Shown piece by piece: positions 7,424-9,258 of a stretch of 9,258 nt of DNA (its first letter is position 1; each line of letters begins with the position of its first letter). Position numbers and translations under genes: made by a program. The notes beneath the pieces are model-generated. The model did no database searches and had not been told where the DNA came from. It worked only from the letters and a program-made list of their open reading frames with translations. Source of the stretch: Armatimonadota bacterium (GTDB taxonomy: Bacteria > Armatimonadota > Fervidibacteria > Fervidibacterales > Fervidibacteraceae); NCBI GenBank assembly GCA_026419315.1, contig JANZZQ010000040.1:1-9258 (forward strand), in the 5' to 3' direction.

Positions 7424-7432
7424 TGCTATACT
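7424..7432 (+). promoter_or_regulatory. Extended -10 promoter element before the accB-like gene
   Basis: TGCTATACT fits the extended -10 consensus (TGnTATAAT, one mismatch). It would start transcription near 7439, giving a leader of about 40 bases before ATG 7480. No convincing -35 is seen, which extended -10 promoters can tolerate. Confidence 0.35.
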
Positions 7433-7479
7433 TAAGGGCGTAAACGCAACTGAAGGCGGTGAAAGGGATGGAGTTGAAC

Positions 7480-7920
7480 ATGGAACTTTTGCAGGAATTA
7501 GTCAACCTTGTCAAGCAGTCACAAATCAGCGAGTTGACTGTCAGGGTTGGAGATTGGCGCGTTACCATTCGCAAAAACCTGCAAACCGGTGTCGCCCTTG
7601 CCGCTGCGCCATATACTCGTTCTGAAGGGCAAGCGACTTTAGCCGGCGAGAAGAAGCAAGAAGCCAGCCCATATGTCCCGGTTGTTTCCAACTGGGTTGG
7701 AATTGTTCGTAGGACCAAAAATGGCAAGCCTTTGGTGCAAGTGGGCGACAACATTAAACGGGGTCAAACACTCTGTTGGGTTGACGCTTTAGGGGTTCAC
7801 AACGAAGTTCGCGCTCCCGTCGCAGGGAAGGTCGTCGAAATTTTCGTTGAAGACGGTCAAACCGTTGAGTTCGGACAGCAGTTGATGTTGCTGGAAGTTG
7901 CAGGGGGAGAGGGAGGATGA
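7480..7920 (+). CDS. AccB-like biotin carboxyl carrier protein lacking the biotinylated lysine
   Basis: AccB normally carries biotin between the biotin carboxylase and carboxyltransferase of acetyl-CoA carboxylase. This 146-residue protein (ATG 7480, after GGATGGAG; GTG 7459 and ATG 7468 are alternatives) begins like AccB: M-E-L-L-Q-E-L-V-N-L-V-K-Q-S-Q-I-S-E-L. A linker of about 40 residues follows, then a biotinyl domain at about 67-143. The framework is well kept: V-Q-V-G-D-N-I-K-R-G-Q-T-L-C, A-G-K-V-V-E-I-F-V-E-D-G-Q-T-V-E-F-G. However, the biotinylation motif E-A-M-K-x-M-N-E reads D-A-L-G-V-H-N-E at 102-109, so Gly105 replaces the lysine. The thumb segment (S-P-M-V-G-T-F-Y in typical AccB) is S-N-W-V-G-I-V-R and somewhat short. 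The frame is otherwise intact, so this looks like a maintained, non-biotinylated homologue. Its stop overlaps the next start (ATGA). Confidence 0.85.
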   Translation: MELLQELVNLVKQSQISELTVRVGDWRVTIRKNLQTGVALAAAPYTRSEGQATLAGEKKQEASPYVPVVSNWVGIVRRTKNGKPLVQVGDNIKRGQTLCWVDALGVHNEVRAPVAGKVVEIFVEDGQTVEFGQQLMLLEVAGGEGG

Positions 7921-8273
7921 GGCGAGGACAAACTTTAGCGATGCTGTTGGTAGTCGTATTGATAATCGCTATAATCGCTGCGTTCCTATACATCGGTCAG
8001 CAAACACAAACGACCCGTCAAAGCGGTCAACAGGCTCAAACCACTTATGGTGCTGCATTGCAACGGGCGAAAGAGGTTGAATGCATGAACAATTTGCATC
8101 AAGTTCGTCAAGCAATCCAAATGTTCGTCGCAGAGCAAGGGGCAAACCCACCAAATTTGCAATCGGTTCGATTCCCTGCGGGTATCCAAACTGCTTGCCC
8201 TATCGCGAAAGTGCCCTATACTTACGACCCGGCCACCGGCACCGTCAAGTGCCCACAACACCCGCAATTCTAA
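7917..8273 (+). CDS. Small prepilin-like (GspG/pseudopilin-type) protein
   Basis: 118 residues, starting at ATG 7917, which overlaps the accB-like stop by four bases (ATGA); the ribosome site is the GGGAGAGGGAGG inside the preceding gene. The N-terminus M-R-R-G-Q-T-L-A-M-L-L-V-V-V-L-I-I-A-I-I-A is a short basic leader, a glycine that could be the prepilin peptidase site, and one hydrophobic helix. The mature position-5 glutamate of classical pilins (F-T-L-I-E) is a methionine here. The C-terminal domain has C-M-N-N-L-H-Q-V-R-Q-A-I-Q-M-F, then T-A-C-P-I-A-K-V-P-Y-T-Y-D-P-A-T-G-T-V-K-C-P, the usual end of short GspG-like proteins, with three cysteines. It is probably anchored in the inner membrane. 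Why it sits between accB and accC is unknown. Confidence 0.75.
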   Translation: MRRGQTLAMLLVVVLIIAIIAAFLYIGQQTQTTRQSGQQAQTTYGAALQRAKEVECMNNLHQVRQAIQMFVAEQGANPPNLQSVRFPAGIQTACPIAKVPYTYDPATGTVKCPQHPQF

Positions 8274-8523
8274 TTCGGTGCTCTTTACGACTTTTGACGC
8301 CTGTGAGGTTGGGTTCTTATCCGACCGATTCGTCGTGACCCATAATTTTAACGCTGCAGGAGCAGCGCCTTCCAAACGGACACAAACACCATCTTTTTGT
8401 CGAAGCACTGGCGGCATGAAAGGCTTAACGCCAAAAACTTCTTCCCAAAAACGCTCGCTGAAAAAGCAACCGGAACGGTAACGAAGGAAAACCAAAAGAA
8501 TTTCAGGGTGGAGAGTGAGGGAG
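8274..8523. other. 250-base gap inside the acc cluster
   Basis: No gene is recognised. A perfect 6-bp hairpin with a four-base loop (CGCTGC-AGGA-GCAGCG) lies at 8352-8367, with no U-tract on either strand. A minus-strand frame covers 8495-7986 but runs antisense through the prepilin-like gene and matches nothing I know. Short plus-strand frames at 8278-8481 and 8397-8588 have no ribosome site. It may hold an accC promoter or a dispersed repeat. Confidence 0.35.
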
Positions 8524-9258
8524 ATGATTCAGAAGGTCTTGATTGCGAACCGGGGCGAAATTGCAGTGCGCATAATTCGGGCTTGTAAGGAGTTGGGAGT
8601 TAAAACTGTTGCCGTTTACTCTGAAGCCGATAAAAATTGCCTGCATGTAAAACTTGCCGACGAAGCAGTTTGCATTGGGCCAGCACCGTCAAAGGACAGT
8701 TATTTGAACATCCCGAATCTGATCAGTGCGGCGCTATTGAAAGGTTGTGATGCCATTCATCCCGGATATGGCTTTTTGGCTGAAGATGCAACTTTCGCCG
8801 AAATTTGCGCTCGCTACCGAATTAAGTTCATTGGACCGCCCCCTCACGCGATTGAACTGATGGGCGATAAAGTTAAGGCAAGGCAGTTGGCGAAACAAGT
8901 GGGTGTGCCTGTTATCCCGGGGCGAGACCACATTGAGACGGAACGGGAAGCACTTGAAGCAGCCAGGGAATTAGGCTTCCCCGTGCTCATCAAGGCTGCC
9001 GCGGGTGGAGGAGGCAAGGGGATTCGCATCGTTCACAACGAACGGGAGTTGTTGCAAAACTTGCCTGTCGCCCGTTCTGAGGCGGAAGCGGCGTTTGGCA
9101 ATGGAGCACTTTACATTGAAAAGTTCCTTGAAGAGCCTCGCCACATTGAAATCCAAATTCTCGCCGACGAACACGGTAACATAGTTCACTTGGGCGAAAG
9201 AGAGTGCACGATTCAAACGGTTCGGCATCAGAAGTTGCTGGAGGAAGCACCTTCACCT
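8524..9258 (+). CDS. accC: Acetyl-CoA carboxylase, biotin carboxylase subunit (N-terminal 245 codons, cut by right edge)
   Basis: Carboxylates the biotin of AccB using ATP and bicarbonate, the first half-reaction of acetyl-CoA carboxylase. The start at ATG 8524 follows a purine-rich ribosome site (GGTGGAGAGTGAGGGAG). The protein shows the biotin carboxylase N-domain ([14 protein letters not shown] at 7-20; H-P-G-Y-G-F-L-A-E) and the ATP-grasp domain: G-D-K-V near 114, [11 protein letters not shown] glycine-rich loop, [13 protein letters not shown] (counterparts of E. coli Glu201 and His209). The conserved C-S-x-Q-R-R-H-Q-K loop reads [10 protein letters not shown] at 228-237, one residue longer between the active-site Gln and His. 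The full family length is about 450 residues, so the second half is missing here. Pyruvate or propionyl-CoA carboxylase subunits are less likely given the accB-like neighbour. Confidence 0.93.
   Translation, partial: MIQKVLIANRGEIAVRIIRACKELGVKTVAVYSEADKNCLHVKLADEAVCIGPAPSKDSYLNIPNLISAALLKGCDAIHPGYGFLAEDATFAEICARYRIKFIGPPPHAIELMGDKVKARQLAKQVGVPVIPGRDHIETEREALEAARELGFPVLIKAAAGGGGKGIRIVHNERELLQNLPVARSEAEAAFGNGALYIEKFLEEPRHIEIQILADEHGNIVHLGERECTIQTVRHQKLLEEAPSP

Noticed and set aside
8165..8175. tRNA-like T-loop sequence GGTTCGATTCC
   Set aside because: It lies inside the prepilin-like coding region, and no acceptor stem, D-arm or anticodon arm can be built around it.
8352..8367. Hairpin as a transcription terminator after the prepilin-like gene
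   Set aside because: Only a 6-bp stem, and no U-tract on either strand.
7986..8495. 169-codon minus-strand frame
   Set aside because: Most of it is antisense to the prepilin-like gene, whose motifs and start coupling support the plus strand; no ribosome site or family match.

Overview
The window suggests a thermophilic, moderate-GC bacterium, most likely of the Armatimonadota (Fervidibacteria-like). The main clues are a pseudopilin family with the H-X9-DG C-terminal motif (known from Armatimonadota and Planctomycetota) and an accB / prepilin-like / accC arrangement. This taxonomic call is inference from gene content; no database search was possible.

Layout. (1) Positions 1-1000, minus strand: remains of two tandem pseudopilin genes, both broken by single-base indels; the second runs off the left edge. 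(2) Positions 1164-3189, plus strand: a SorC-family regulator that has doubled internally (HTH plus sugar-binding domain, twice). Its 5' third is split by two apparent frameshifts, and a 12-bp perfect palindrome lies upstream. (3) Positions 3190-4177: almost 1 kb with no gene I can name. (4) Positions 4178-5050: coaX, type III pantothenate kinase, with a cysteine-containing insertion. (5) Positions 4929-6866, minus strand: a 645-residue DUF5693-type membrane protein whose 3' end overlaps the coaX 3' end by 122 bases. (6) Positions 7048-9258, plus strand: DUF1844 protein, AccB-like protein, small prepilin-like protein, and the first 245 codons of accC, cut by the window edge.

Functionally, the intact genes concern coenzyme A synthesis (coaX) and the first step of fatty-acid synthesis (acetyl-CoA carboxylase). 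The most unusual signal is in the acc cluster. The AccB-like protein keeps the biotinyl-domain framework, but the motif that should hold the biotinylated lysine (normally E-A-M-K-x-M-N) reads D-A-L-G-V-H-N, so it cannot carry biotin at the usual site. Its stop codon overlaps the start of a pilin-like gene lacking the usual Glu5, and the accC that follows has one extra residue in a conserved active-site loop. This resembles the lysine-less BCCP homologues (BADC proteins) of plant plastids and may be a bacterial non-catalytic BCCP subunit.

The single-base indels all fall in the first 1.6 kb, while the genes from 4178 onward are intact. That could mean a decaying region or locally poor sequence; raw-read coverage would decide.
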